DNA from: CAZKCK01 sp964552325
GTDB lineage: Bacteria > Bacteroidota > Bacteroidia > Bacteroidales > TTA-H9
Length of the DNA stretch: 64,000 nucleotides
NCBI GenBank assembly: GCA_964552325.1
Contig: CAZKHA010000003.1
Span: 1 to 64,000, forward strand
Reading direction: 5' to 3'
Part shown: in pieces, positions 43,762 to 52,398 of the stretch
How the letters are laid out: every line of letters starts with the position of its first letter
Position numbering within the stretch: position 1 is the first letter of the stretch
Program-made: the position numbers and the translations under genes
Notes under the pieces: generated by a model
Told to the model about the DNA's origin: nothing
The model's input: the letters and a program-made list of their open reading frames with translations, nothing else
Databases searched by the model: none

Positions 43762-44361
43762 TCAATTTCCTTTAAACAGTAGCTTCGAAATCTTTGATAA
43801 GGTTCCTCTTGGCATCGATTTTAGGTAAACCCTCCGACGCGTTACGAGGTCTTTCAATTCATTGAGCATATCAGCATTAACTTCTTTTGCTAAAGGGAAA
43901 ACATATTTCTCGGTTTCATCCAAATAACTGATCATTCTATCATAACCCTTTGCATCTAAATGCAAATCAGTTAGATTGCTAATTCTATCAGCACACTTTA
44001 GGATTTTGGCCTCTTTTGATCCTTCGTTAAGAATTCGGTTGTAAAACTCAATTTTTGACTCACCAGGGCGTTGTGATACTTCTAATACCAATTTCACGAC
44101 TTTTTCTTCATCGCCATCATGTATTTTAATGATATCCTCAGTGGAAGCAGCTTCAAAATCTTCGATTAGATCGTGAATGGTGGCAGCTTTAAGTAACACT
44201 GAATCAATATAATGGTAATCAATAAGAATTACCATGGTTGCCATACAATGCCGGAATTGATTTCCTCCAATTTTGCGTTTAACACCTACCAGAGCCCAGG
44301 CTTTTTGAATGTAAGGGGCTAGCACTACGGCCGAAAGCTTGTCTTTTTCAGAATTATCCAT
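43762..44361 (-). CDS. RelA/SpoT-type HD hydrolase, small alarmone hydrolase candidate
   Basis: A 199-residue HD-domain protein. The metal site matches the hydrolase half of RelA/SpoT: His38 in FRHCMA, the His63-Asp64 pair in IHDLIED, and Asp125 in KCADRISNL, the same wording as the SpoT KLADRLHN motif. The size is similar to stand-alone alarmone hydrolases (MESH1-like). It carries no synthetase, TGS or ACT domain. The likely reaction is removal of the 3'-pyrophosphate from (p)ppGpp or a related nucleotide, but this is inferred from motifs. A -7 promoter element at 44384-44391 suggests it is transcribed separately from the catabolic operon upstream. Confidence 0.7.
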   Translation of the reverse strand: MDNSEKDKLSAVVLAPYIQKAWALVGVKRKIGGNQFRHCMATMVILIDYHYIDSVLLKAATIHDLIEDFEAASTEDIIKIHDGDEEKVVKLVLEVSQRPGESKIEFYNRILNEGSKEAKILKCADRISNLTDLHLDAKGYDRMISYLDETEKYVFPLAKEVNADMLNELKDLVTRRRVYLKSMPRGTLSKISKLLFKGN

Positions 44362-44383
44362 ACAGTTGATTGATTTGGATTAG

Positions 44384-44391
44384 CAAAGTTA
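44384..44391 (-). promoter_or_regulatory. -7 promoter element for the HD hydrolase gene
   Basis: On the minus strand TAACTTTG fits TAnnTTTG, 22 bases before the ATG at 44361. No matching -33 element is seen. Confidence 0.35.
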
Positions 44392-44486
44392 CTGCTTCCA
44401 AGTGTATGAAGAGCTCAGAAAATGGCAAAACGAGAATATTTTTTCGTTTATATGAACGATAAGAACATGCCTTATTTGATAGATGT

Positions 44487-45860
44487 TTATAAGCTCCTGA
44501 AAATCAATTTTCCTTGCATTGTATTATCGGGTAAATGATTGTTATTCACAAATTTACCATTAACAACACTGTGTAGGGGCAAGCCTTGGCTTTCGAAGCC
44601 TTCATAAATTGATGTGTCACATGATGATACCTGGTTTTTGGCTGAAATTATTTGGGTTTTGTTGAAGTCCCATATCACCAAATCTGCATCATACCCAGGG
44701 GCTATTCTACCTTTTGAAGTGAGTCCAAAGATGGAAGAAGGGTTTGTGGCCACTAATGCAACTAATTGGTTTATAGTTATTTTATTGGTTACTACCCCAT
44801 ATTTGTACATTAATTGGATTCGATTTTCAATACCTCCAGCACCATTAGGAATCAAGGTAAAATTGTTGCTGCCTTTATCTTTTTGGCCCACAAGGTTAAA
44901 TGGGCAATGGTCAGTGGCAAGGGTTTGGATGGTTTGGTTTTGTATTCCCTTCCACAATGCTTCACTATGCTCCGAGCTTCGTATAGGCGGGCTAATTACA
45001 TAAGGCGCTGCTTTAATAAATTCTTGATTATAAACATCTTCGTTCAGCAACAAATACTGAGGGCAAGTTTCGGAAAATACTTTAATTCCTTTCAATTGAG
45101 CATCTTTAATTAAGTCAACTGAACCTTTGGTAGATGTATGGACTATATATACTCGGCAGTTCGTTCGTTTGGCCAAATCAATTACACGTTCAACGGCAAT
45201 TGATTCAACTTCGGGTGGCCTGCTCAGCGCATGGTACATAGGTGAGGTTTTGCCCTGACTTAAAAAACGATGTTGCAGTCGTTCTATTTCATCACCCTCT
45301 TCAGCATGAACTGTAACTACACCACCATGATAACCAACTACCTGCATAATTTTTTCAAGATCAGGAATGCTTATTCCAATCGAGTTTTTATATGCAAGGT
45401 ACACTTTAAACGAAGTAATTCCTTCATTTATAATGCAATGCTCAATTTCGAGCTTCAGTTTAGCATCCCACCAAGTTACGCCCATATGGAAGCTGTAATC
45501 AATTATACTTGCTTGTGCCTCCTGTTTTCTTAACCGCAGGGCTTCGAGCAGCGATTGCCCTTTATTTGGGGTTACAAAGTCAATTATTGCGGTAGTACCT
45601 CCTGCAAGTGCAGCCTTACTACCATTTAAAAAGTCATCACATGAATATCCAGCCGGCGTAGGAAGGTGAAAATGCACATGTGGGTCAACCCCACCCGGAA
45701 GAACCGTAAAACCTGAGGCGTCAACTATTTCAATATCAGATGGTAATTGGCTCCCTAATGGTAACAAATCCAAAATTTTGCCACCAGAAAGATGTATATG
45801 TGCATTTTGGGTACAATCTGCGTTTACAACTAATGCATTGGTTATAATTAAGTTATCCAT
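44487..45860 (-). CDS. hyuA: hydantoinase / dihydropyrimidinase-type amidohydrolase
   Basis: A 457-residue cyclic-amide hydrolase. The two-metal site of D-hydantoinases is complete: His61 and His63 in DPHVHF, the carboxylated Lys152 in SFKVYLAYK, His185 in TVHAEEGD, His241 in YIVHTSTKG and Asp317 in LATDHCPF. It opens hydantoin- or dihydropyrimidine-like rings. E. coli HyuA of the yge cluster is a close size match. In the present cluster it is the last gene of the tight operon, overlapping ssnA by eight bases. In the proposed anaerobic purine pathway it would open a ring of a reduced purine intermediate; the exact step here is inferred. Confidence 0.88.
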   Translation of the reverse strand: MDNLIITNALVVNADCTQNAHIHLSGGKILDLLPLGSQLPSDIEIVDASGFTVLPGGVDPHVHFHLPTPAGYSCDDFLNGSKAALAGGTTAIIDFVTPNKGQSLLEALRLRKQEAQASIIDYSFHMGVTWWDAKLKLEIEHCIINEGITSFKVYLAYKNSIGISIPDLEKIMQVVGYHGGVVTVHAEEGDEIERLQHRFLSQGKTSPMYHALSRPPEVESIAVERVIDLAKRTNCRVYIVHTSTKGSVDLIKDAQLKGIKVFSETCPQYLLLNEDVYNQEFIKAAPYVISPPIRSSEHSEALWKGIQNQTIQTLATDHCPFNLVGQKDKGSNNFTLIPNGAGGIENRIQLMYKYGVVTNKITINQLVALVATNPSSIFGLTSKGRIAPGYDADLVIWDFNKTQIISAKNQVSSCDTSIYEGFESQGLPLHSVVNGKFVNNNHLPDNTMQGKLIFRSL

Positions 45861-47130
45861 TTTGCTGCATCAATTTCCAAAGCTTCGTCGAAAGCTTCCT
45901 TGATTCCTGGAGTATTACAGTCTCATCAATTTTGGTGGCAACATAATTCTCAACAATTAACTTACCACTTGAAATAACATGTTGTATATGTCTAGATTCC
46001 AGTCCATAAAATACATGACCAACAAAATTGGCACTCGTAACCTCGGTCGGAGAATCATAGTCGAGTACAATAAGGTTGTTATCTCCATCACCTATAAAGC
46101 CATTTTGGTTAATGTAATGATGCACATTTCGTAACCATTGATAAACCGTAGGCAGTTGGATACCATTTTGTGCATTTTGCTCGAGCCAAGTAATTCGAGC
46201 ACTTCTCAGCATATCGCTATGCATTCCATCGGTACCAAGCATTATTTTTTGGCCGATGCCAGTTGGGTTAAACGAACCAACGCGATTGTTAAGATTACTG
46301 TCGGTGTTGATGGCTACATACGTATTTGATAAGCTAATTAGCTCTTTTTCAGTATCTGAAAGATGCAGGCAATGTGCAAAGATGTTTTTATTGAGTTCAA
46401 AAGCGCCAGCATTATAGAGCCGTTCACCTACGCTTTGTTTGTAGTTTTTTTGTGCATCATATTGATCAACAGTATCTTCGGCAACATGGATATGGATTCC
46501 AGTCTGAAGTTTTGAAGCTAATTCAACTGCATTTTTCAAGGTTTCGTCACCAACCGTAAAGGATGCATGGAGCCCAACCAGCACTTGATTAATAGCTGAA
46601 TACGCACGAGTTTCATCAAAAGCTTCCTGGGTTTTGGCATTGCCATACCTATCAGTGATTTCGTAGCACAATAAGTGACTAACACCAACTAAATCAAATG
46701 CTTGTGCGATAATTTCGAGAGAGCCTTTTAAATAGTTTGGTGAAGCATGATGATCAATAACAAAGGTGCATCCCCTTTTAGCACAAGCAATTGCGGTTGT
46801 AAGCGCACTTAATTGCACCATTTCGCGTGTTAGGCTTTTATCCAATGGCCACCAAATGTATTTTAAGGTTTCTTCAAAGTTGCTTGGGGCGATTTTGGGA
46901 GGTGTCATTCCTCTAGCCAATGAACTGTAAACATGGTGATGTCCATTGCCAAATGATTTGGTAATGAGCTTTCCGGTGCAATCAATAATTTGCAAGTTTT
47001 TTACAAACTGCAGGTTCTGAGGCTTTTCGAAGAGGATTTTTCCATTCGGGCCTTCCTCAACAAATACGTCAGCAGTTTTAAACTCCAAAGTTTTCCAGTC
47101 AATAAATGTTCCGTTTTTTAAGTGTATCAT
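45853..47130 (-). CDS. ssnA: SsnA-like aminohydrolase
   Basis: A 425-residue amidohydrolase of the chlorohydrolase/guanine-deaminase group. Metal residues are visible: His64-His66 in the NGHHHVYSS segment (family form normally PG-HTH-like), His215 in GIHIHVAE with Glu218, His253 in AHCLHLS and Asp301 in LGTDGMHSD. The ILITKSFGNGHHHVYSSLARGM stretch resembles E. coli SsnA. It overlaps the molybdenum enzyme by four bases upstream and HyuA by eight bases downstream. It probably hydrolyses a C-N bond in a purine or pyrimidine-like ring. SsnA substrates have not been firmly established to my knowledge. Confidence 0.82.
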   Translation of the reverse strand: MIHLKNGTFIDWKTLEFKTADVFVEEGPNGKILFEKPQNLQFVKNLQIIDCTGKLITKSFGNGHHHVYSSLARGMTPPKIAPSNFEETLKYIWWPLDKSLTREMVQLSALTTAIACAKRGCTFVIDHHASPNYLKGSLEIIAQAFDLVGVSHLLCYEITDRYGNAKTQEAFDETRAYSAINQVLVGLHASFTVGDETLKNAVELASKLQTGIHIHVAEDTVDQYDAQKNYKQSVGERLYNAGAFELNKNIFAHCLHLSDTEKELISLSNTYVAINTDSNLNNRVGSFNPTGIGQKIMLGTDGMHSDMLRSARITWLEQNAQNGIQLPTVYQWLRNVHHYINQNGFIGDGDNNLIVLDYDSPTEVTSANFVGHVFYGLESRHIQHVISSGKLIVENYVATKIDETVILQESRKLSTKLWKLMQQNG

Positions 47131-49670
47131 TTTGTGCGTTTTAAAGGTAATTTATAACGACGAATTCCATCATAATTGCATAATGCGTTTGCCACAGCAG
47201 CCGCAGTTGGTACTAATCCAATCTCGCCAAGACCTTTTGCTCCATACGGACCAATAGGATCGGCTACTTCAACGGGAAGTACGTTAATTTCTGGGGTTTC
47301 ATGGGCTTTCAGAATACCGCAATCTTTTAGTTTTGTGCTCATTAAAAAGCCATTCTCCATTTCAAGGTCTTCAGTTAGTGCATAACCTAGGCCCATATGC
47401 ACGGCGCCTTCTATTTGCCCCTCATAAAACACTGGGTTAATGATTTTACCTGCATCATGGGCTGCAACAACTTTTTCGATGTTTCCTTGCTCATCCAACA
47501 CCACTAATTGAGCGGCATAGCCATATGAATAGTGGGTAATTGATTCTTTGGTGAGGTCGCCGGGTTTAGTGGATTGATCGAACTGCCATCGCGCTTGGTA
47601 TTTTTTCCCAATTAAGCCTGAAAGCGACTGGTTTTTAAGGTCTTCTTTGAAGGGTATGCAAGCTTCTTTTATCGCATTGCCCAATAAAACGGTTGCTCTT
47701 GATGATGTCGTCATTCCGGTTTTTATGCCTGAAGCGGTATCTGTTTTAACTTCAATAAGTTGGGGGTCAAGCCCGGTTTCATGGCACAGGAACTGGATAG
47801 CCATGGTGTAGATTCCTTGTCCCATTTCGGTCCAGCCTTGGTGCAAAATAATCTTGGTTTCGGATTCAATTTCAATGATAACATCCGAATAATCAATCAT
47901 TCCATTACCAATACCACTATTTTTAATTCCGCAGGCTAATCCTGAGAAAGTGGCGTCAAGATAAAAGGGTTTCAGGGCATCTAGGCAAGCACGTATCCCA
48001 GCACCTTGCACTTTTTGGCCTGTGGCTGTTGTCAATCCATCCACCAATGCATTATCGTATCGGAATTGCCAATGATCGAAGCCTCCTTTTTTACAAAGTT
48101 CGTCCACGCAGCCTTCCAATGCAAAAGCAACTTGGTTAGCACCAAATCCGCGCATTGCTCCTGATGGAATATTGTTGGTATAAACGGTTAAGGCCTCCAA
48201 ATCAATAACTGGTACATAATAGCCTCCTGTAGCATGTCCTGCAACACGTTCCATAACTTTTGTACCTACCGATGCATACGCGCCCGTATCGCCTATTGCC
48301 CTTAATTTAAGAGCAGTAAGCTTACCATTTAAATCACAGCTTAAAGTAATATCCATCCAAACTGGATGGCGTTTTGGATGCATACGAATGGATTCGGGCC
48401 GTGAGAGCGTTACCTTGACAGCTTGTTTAAGGGTAAAAGCGAACATAGCTGCATGTCCTTGAACACTCAAATCTTCTTTACCACCAAAACCTCCGCCATT
48501 TGGCACAAGTATAACACGAATATTTGTTTCGGCAATGCCCAAAAGGCTTGCCAATTGTCGTTTATCTTCATAAATGCCTTGTCCAGAAGAATATAACAAA
48601 ATACCATCGGCCTCAGGCATTGCCACAGCCGATTCTGTTTCCATAAAGGCATGTTCAATTCGTTGGGTTTGGTATGATCCCGTTGCAACAAAAGCAGAGG
48701 ATTTGATGGCACTAGCAGCATCACCTTTCCTCAAAATGCAGCTATCAAGTAAGTTGGCATGGTGATTATGCACTTGAATAGCATCCTTTTTGAGTGCAGC
48801 ATGTACATCTGTAACAGCTTCAAGTACCTCATAATCAACTTTTATAAGGGAAACAGCCAATCTAGCTACTTTTTCGGTACTGGCTACCACACCAGCCAAA
48901 ACATCGCCAATATAGTTGGTTATTTCGCCCGGTGCAATCATCAATGGCCAGTCATCGTATATTAAACCTGTGGTACGTTTTCCGGGTACATCCTTGGCTG
49001 TAAATACCTTAACAACTCCTTCAAGTTTTAACGCTTCTGAATAATCAATTGATATTACTTTTGCCCTTGGATAATCGCTGAATTTTAGCGCACCATAAAG
49101 CATATTGTTGAATTTAAGGTCGTTAACAAACCTGCGTTTCCCTAAAGCTGTTTCAAAGGCTTCGTATTTTGGGTAGAAATTACCAACATTAGCGGCAGTA
49201 GTTTTATGTGGTTGAGCATCTCCTTTTGCCAATACTACCACCGATTCTTCAATCTTTTTGTAACCCGTGCATCGGCAAAGATGTGACTTCATCGATGCCC
49301 TAATCTGATCGAGATTGGGGTTTGGATTGGTTTGCAATAAGTTCCTAATTCGCATGATGAAACCGGGAGTGCAAAATCCACATTGCACAGCGCCTTTTTC
49401 TACCATTACCCTGGCAATTTCATTCTTGATAGGGTCTGGAATTCCTTCAAGCGTAAACACCTCAGCGTTATGTAACTTTTTAAGCGGCGTAACACAGCTT
49501 AAAGTCGGTTTGCCGTTAATCTCAACCGTGCAAGCACCACAGGCAGCTTGTGCTGAGCAGCCATCCTTTGCGGCAATTAAGTCCTTTTCTTCCCGTATAA
49601 ATGACAAAAGGCTGATGGATTCATCACCTTCGTAGGTAATGGTTTCGCCATTGAGTCTAAAACTAATCAT
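47127..49670 (-). CDS. molybdenum hydroxylase, 2Fe-2S plus Moco domains (XdhD-like)
   Basis: An 847-residue xanthine-dehydrogenase-family enzyme in one chain. Two 2Fe-2S clusters are at the N-terminus: Cys38, Cys44, Cys47 and Cys59 in the plant-type site, and Cys97, Cys100, Cys132 and Cys134 in the second. The large molybdopterin region follows from about residue 165 (GGFGGKEDLSV, SGAMRGFGANQ, the MGQGIYTMA segment, GAKGLGEIGL near the end). The FAD domain of complete xanthine dehydrogenases is missing. This layout matches XdhD of the E. coli ygf region. Likely substrates are purines. Cysteinyl-Mo sulfide chemistry and partner reductase are inferred. It overlaps both neighbouring genes by four bases, so the operon is translationally coupled. 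Confidence 0.85.
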   Translation of the reverse strand: MISFRLNGETITYEGDESISLLSFIREEKDLIAAKDGCSAQAACGACTVEINGKPTLSCVTPLKKLHNAEVFTLEGIPDPIKNEIARVMVEKGAVQCGFCTPGFIMRIRNLLQTNPNPNLDQIRASMKSHLCRCTGYKKIEESVVVLAKGDAQPHKTTAANVGNFYPKYEAFETALGKRRFVNDLKFNNMLYGALKFSDYPRAKVISIDYSEALKLEGVVKVFTAKDVPGKRTTGLIYDDWPLMIAPGEITNYIGDVLAGVVASTEKVARLAVSLIKVDYEVLEAVTDVHAALKKDAIQVHNHHANLLDSCILRKGDAASAIKSSAFVATGSYQTQRIEHAFMETESAVAMPEADGILLYSSGQGIYEDKRQLASLLGIAETNIRVILVPNGGGFGGKEDLSVQGHAAMFAFTLKQAVKVTLSRPESIRMHPKRHPVWMDITLSCDLNGKLTALKLRAIGDTGAYASVGTKVMERVAGHATGGYYVPVIDLEALTVYTNNIPSGAMRGFGANQVAFALEGCVDELCKKGGFDHWQFRYDNALVDGLTTATGQKVQGAGIRACLDALKPFYLDATFSGLACGIKNSGIGNGMIDYSDVIIEIESETKIILHQGWTEMGQGIYTMAIQFLCHETGLDPQLIEVKTDTASGIKTGMTTSSRATVLLGNAIKEACIPFKEDLKNQSLSGLIGKKYQARWQFDQSTKPGDLTKESITHYSYGYAAQLVVLDEQGNIEKVVAAHDAGKIINPVFYEGQIEGAVHMGLGYALTEDLEMENGFLMSTKLKDCGILKAHETPEINVLPVEVADPIGPYGAKGLGEIGLVPTAAAVANALCNYDGIRRYKLPLKRTK

Positions 49671-50908
49671 AAGAGGCTGTATTGTAAGTAATTATCAAGT
49701 GCGGTTGGAGTTGGTTCAATGGGTTCGGGTAGTTTAACTGCATTTAAAGCGGTCTTGAGGTCTTTTAATCCACTGCCTGTTAATAGTACAAGAGCACGAG
49801 AACCGTCTTTAAGTTGATTTTCGGTTTTGAACTTTAAAAAGCCCGCGTATGCTGCTGATGCAGCAGGCTCTGCAAATATGCCAGTGGTTTTGGCTAACAA
49901 ACTCGAAGCTATAACTATTTCATGATCAGAAACATTAATTGCTTCTCCATTGTATGTCAGCAAGAATTTCTTAGCCATAAGGAAGTTCCTTGGAATATCA
50001 ACCGAAATAGAATCTGCAAGGGTGGTTGCTGGTTCGTAAGCGAATGAATTACGTGTTAAATTGGTGTTCAAGTTGCAGCTTTGCGCAGATTGAACAGACA
50101 CTATAGTCGGAATTTTTGATATTACACCAAGCTTCAATAAGTCTTCAAAGCCTTTATAAACACCTGCAATAATTACTCCATCTCCCACAGGTACAAATAT
50201 ATAGTCGGGCAAATGCTCGCCAAAACGGTCGAAAATCTCAAAAGCAACGGTTTTTTTTCCTTCGATTGTAAACGGATTGTAAGCAGTGTTACGGTTATGC
50301 CAGCCAAAAATTTCGGTTGCCTTTAAACTAAGGTCGAATGCCCTGTCATAATTTCCTTTAACAAGCACAGGAATAGCTCCATACATAATTATTTGGACCA
50401 GTTTGGCCGACGGCACATTTTCTGGAACAATTATCACGGCTTTTTGACTTTGAGAGGCGCAAATACCTGCCAAAGAAGAACCGGCATTGCCTGTGGAAGC
50501 AGCAACTAAAATGTTGAGATCGTTTTCTTTGGCATAAGCTGAAACCAGCGCAGAAGCCCTGTCCTTAAACGAGAAAGTTGGGTTTTGCGAATCGTCTTTA
50601 ATAAAAAGTTCCACATTGGTGGATGCATCAATACTATAAACAGGGGTTTGTCCAACCCTAAGGTAACCAAAACTTTGCAATGATTGAATCGGCAATAAGT
50701 CGATAAACCCAGCTTGCTTTAACGAATTCCAGGTACTGGTTTGGTTTAAGGCTTTGATTTTATTGTAATTATATACAGTTTTGAGTACACCAGCCGGAGG
50801 TTGGCCGTCTTTGTTCAGAGCAGCACATTTGGGGCAGAGGTACAAAAAGTTATCCGTATAAACTGCACCACAATCTGTGCATTCAAAATGGTACTTAAGG
50901 CTGGGCAT
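49667..50908 (-). CDS. threonine-synthase-like PLP enzyme with zinc ribbon
   Basis: A 413-residue fold-type-II PLP enzyme. It opens with a zinc-ribbon (FECTDCG and YLCPKCAA), as in one threonine-synthase subfamily. The PLP lysine is Lys115 in FSFKDRAS; phosphate-binding GNAGSS follows, in ASTGNAGSSLAG. It overlaps the next gene by four bases. In a catabolic operon a biosynthetic threonine synthase is unexpected, so I read it as a relative recruited for elimination of an amino-acid-like intermediate. It is not YgeX. Orthologues next to ygfK in other genomes could confirm this. Confidence 0.72.
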   Translation of the reverse strand: MPSLKYHFECTDCGAVYTDNFLYLCPKCAALNKDGQPPAGVLKTVYNYNKIKALNQTSTWNSLKQAGFIDLLPIQSLQSFGYLRVGQTPVYSIDASTNVELFIKDDSQNPTFSFKDRASALVSAYAKENDLNILVAASTGNAGSSLAGICASQSQKAVIIVPENVPSAKLVQIIMYGAIPVLVKGNYDRAFDLSLKATEIFGWHNRNTAYNPFTIEGKKTVAFEIFDRFGEHLPDYIFVPVGDGVIIAGVYKGFEDLLKLGVISKIPTIVSVQSAQSCNLNTNLTRNSFAYEPATTLADSISVDIPRNFLMAKKFLLTYNGEAINVSDHEIVIASSLLAKTTGIFAEPAASAAYAGFLKFKTENQLKDGSRALVLLTGSGLKDLKTALNAVKLPEPIEPTPTALDNYLQYSLL

Positions 50909-50919
50909 AACAAAAAGGT

Positions 50920-52386
50920 TTAGCTTAGTACGTCTGCATTAAAGGCTTCTATAAGCTCATCCCATCTGGCGGCTTGATTAAATAAACTAGGCCAAATGTT
51001 TTCGTCATACCATAATTGATTGATTTCATCTACCGTTTTGCCTTGTTGTTCAACCCATGTAAAGTATTTTAGGTTGTGTATTGCTTTACGGTCTTGATAA
51101 CTAAGCTCTTTCATGTAATCAATTCCTGTTCCAAGCAGGCAGCGTTCATGGTCTTTACCGGCTTGCATCAAGGTATAGGTACCATTTTGTTCGCTAAGTT
51201 CGCTTAATCTTGATTGATACATTTCCATGCTGTCGGTAGCAATGGTTATTAGTACATCATTTTCATTCAATTCAAAATACTTCGCTTGTTTTATGGCTCC
51301 AAGCAGGTTGGCCACGCCCGAGATTCCAATTTGAGCTAGGCTCTTGATGTATTCAGGTTCTAAGCCGCACTCTGTCAGGTATTTAATGCCTTCAGGTTCG
51401 TTAAATAGTCGGATAATGCGCATGCAGTCCTCATCATCGATGGCAGTAACCAAATCGGTATTTTTAATATTGTGCACCCAAGGTATATGCTTATCACCAA
51501 TACCTTCGATACGGTGAGCACCAAAGCCGTTTTGCAATAAGGTCGGGCATTGCAAGGCTTCGGAAGCTGTTACTTTTATGTGAGGGAATTTCGTTTTTAG
51601 ATAATCACCTGCGGCAATTGTACCAGCTGAACCAGTGTTGGATACAAAGCCAGCGAAGCGGCTAGAGGGTGTGCGCAATAGGTTGTAAATATCCTCGATG
51701 GCAGGGCCTGTTACATTATAATGCCAAACAGGGTTACCAAATTCGTCAAACTGGTTCAAAATGATGCAATCAGGCCTTGTAGCCCGCATATGGTTACATT
51801 CGTCATAAATCTCCTTTACATTCGATTCACAACCTGGTGTTGCAATAATTTCAGAACCAATGCTTTTAAGCCATTCAAAACGTTCACGGCTCATTTCTTG
51901 CGGCAAGATGGCCACTGCCGTTACACCCATCAAATAGGAGTCAAAAGCTCCACCACGGCAATAATTGCCTGTTGATGGCCAAACTGCTTTATGATAGGTT
52001 GGATCGAAACCGCCTGTAATAATGCGTGGAGCCAAGCAACCATAGGCTGCACCTACTTTGTGAGCACCTGTAGGGAACCATTTTCCAAGCATCAATACAA
52101 TCCGAGCCTTAACACCACTAATCGCTTCAGGAATTTCGATGTAATTTCCATTGCCATATAATCCCCCAAAGGGTTTGGCTTCATTTTTCCATGAGATTCG
52201 GAATAGGTTTGCAGGGTCTCTATCCCATAAACCTGTGGTTTTGAGTTTGTTTTTGATGGATTCAGGTATCAGTTCTGGGTTGCGCATTTGAGCAAAGGTA
52301 GGGAGCAGAATTCCCTTTTCTTTGAAACGTTTTACGGCTTTACTTCTGATTTCGTTATTAATAACGTGGTCAATTGTGGTTATCAT
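50920..52386 (-). CDS. PLP-dependent fold-II enzyme of the ygfK cluster, function unknown
   Basis: A 488-residue fold-type-II PLP protein. The candidate lysine is Lys110 in PTGAHKVGAAYG, a wording closer to TrpB's TGAHK than to the usual SFKDR. A serine/threonine-rich STGNYCRGGA segment takes the place of the common STGNHGQA, and the phosphate-cradle SNTGSAGTIAAGDYL comes later. It is not diaminopropionate ammonia-lyase, threonine dehydratase or TrpB by these motifs. Annotated relatives are often called a PLP-dependent subunit beta and are known to me beside ygeY/ygfK-type genes. Eleven bases separate it from the gene after it and twelve from ygfK before it, which argues for one operon and one pathway. 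The reaction is unknown. Confidence 0.7.
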   Translation of the reverse strand: MITTIDHVINNEIRSKAVKRFKEKGILLPTFAQMRNPELIPESIKNKLKTTGLWDRDPANLFRISWKNEAKPFGGLYGNGNYIEIPEAISGVKARIVLMLGKWFPTGAHKVGAAYGCLAPRIITGGFDPTYHKAVWPSTGNYCRGGAFDSYLMGVTAVAILPQEMSRERFEWLKSIGSEIIATPGCESNVKEIYDECNHMRATRPDCIILNQFDEFGNPVWHYNVTGPAIEDIYNLLRTPSSRFAGFVSNTGSAGTIAAGDYLKTKFPHIKVTASEALQCPTLLQNGFGAHRIEGIGDKHIPWVHNIKNTDLVTAIDDEDCMRIIRLFNEPEGIKYLTECGLEPEYIKSLAQIGISGVANLLGAIKQAKYFELNENDVLITIATDSMEMYQSRLSELSEQNGTYTLMQAGKDHERCLLGTGIDYMKELSYQDRKAIHNLKYFTWVEQQGKTVDEINQLWYDENIWPSLFNQAARWDELIEAFNADVLS

Positions 52387-52398
52387 TGTTGTAAGAAA

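Noticed and set aside
49667..50908. Calling this gene thrC outright
   Set aside because: The fold matches threonine synthase but its place in a catabolic operon with overlapping genes argues for another substrate.
50920..52386. Naming this PLP gene ygeX (diaminopropionate ammonia-lyase)
   Set aside because: The lysine motif is TGAHK rather than the YgeX wording, the length is 488 rather than about 400, and the GNYCRGG segment differs.
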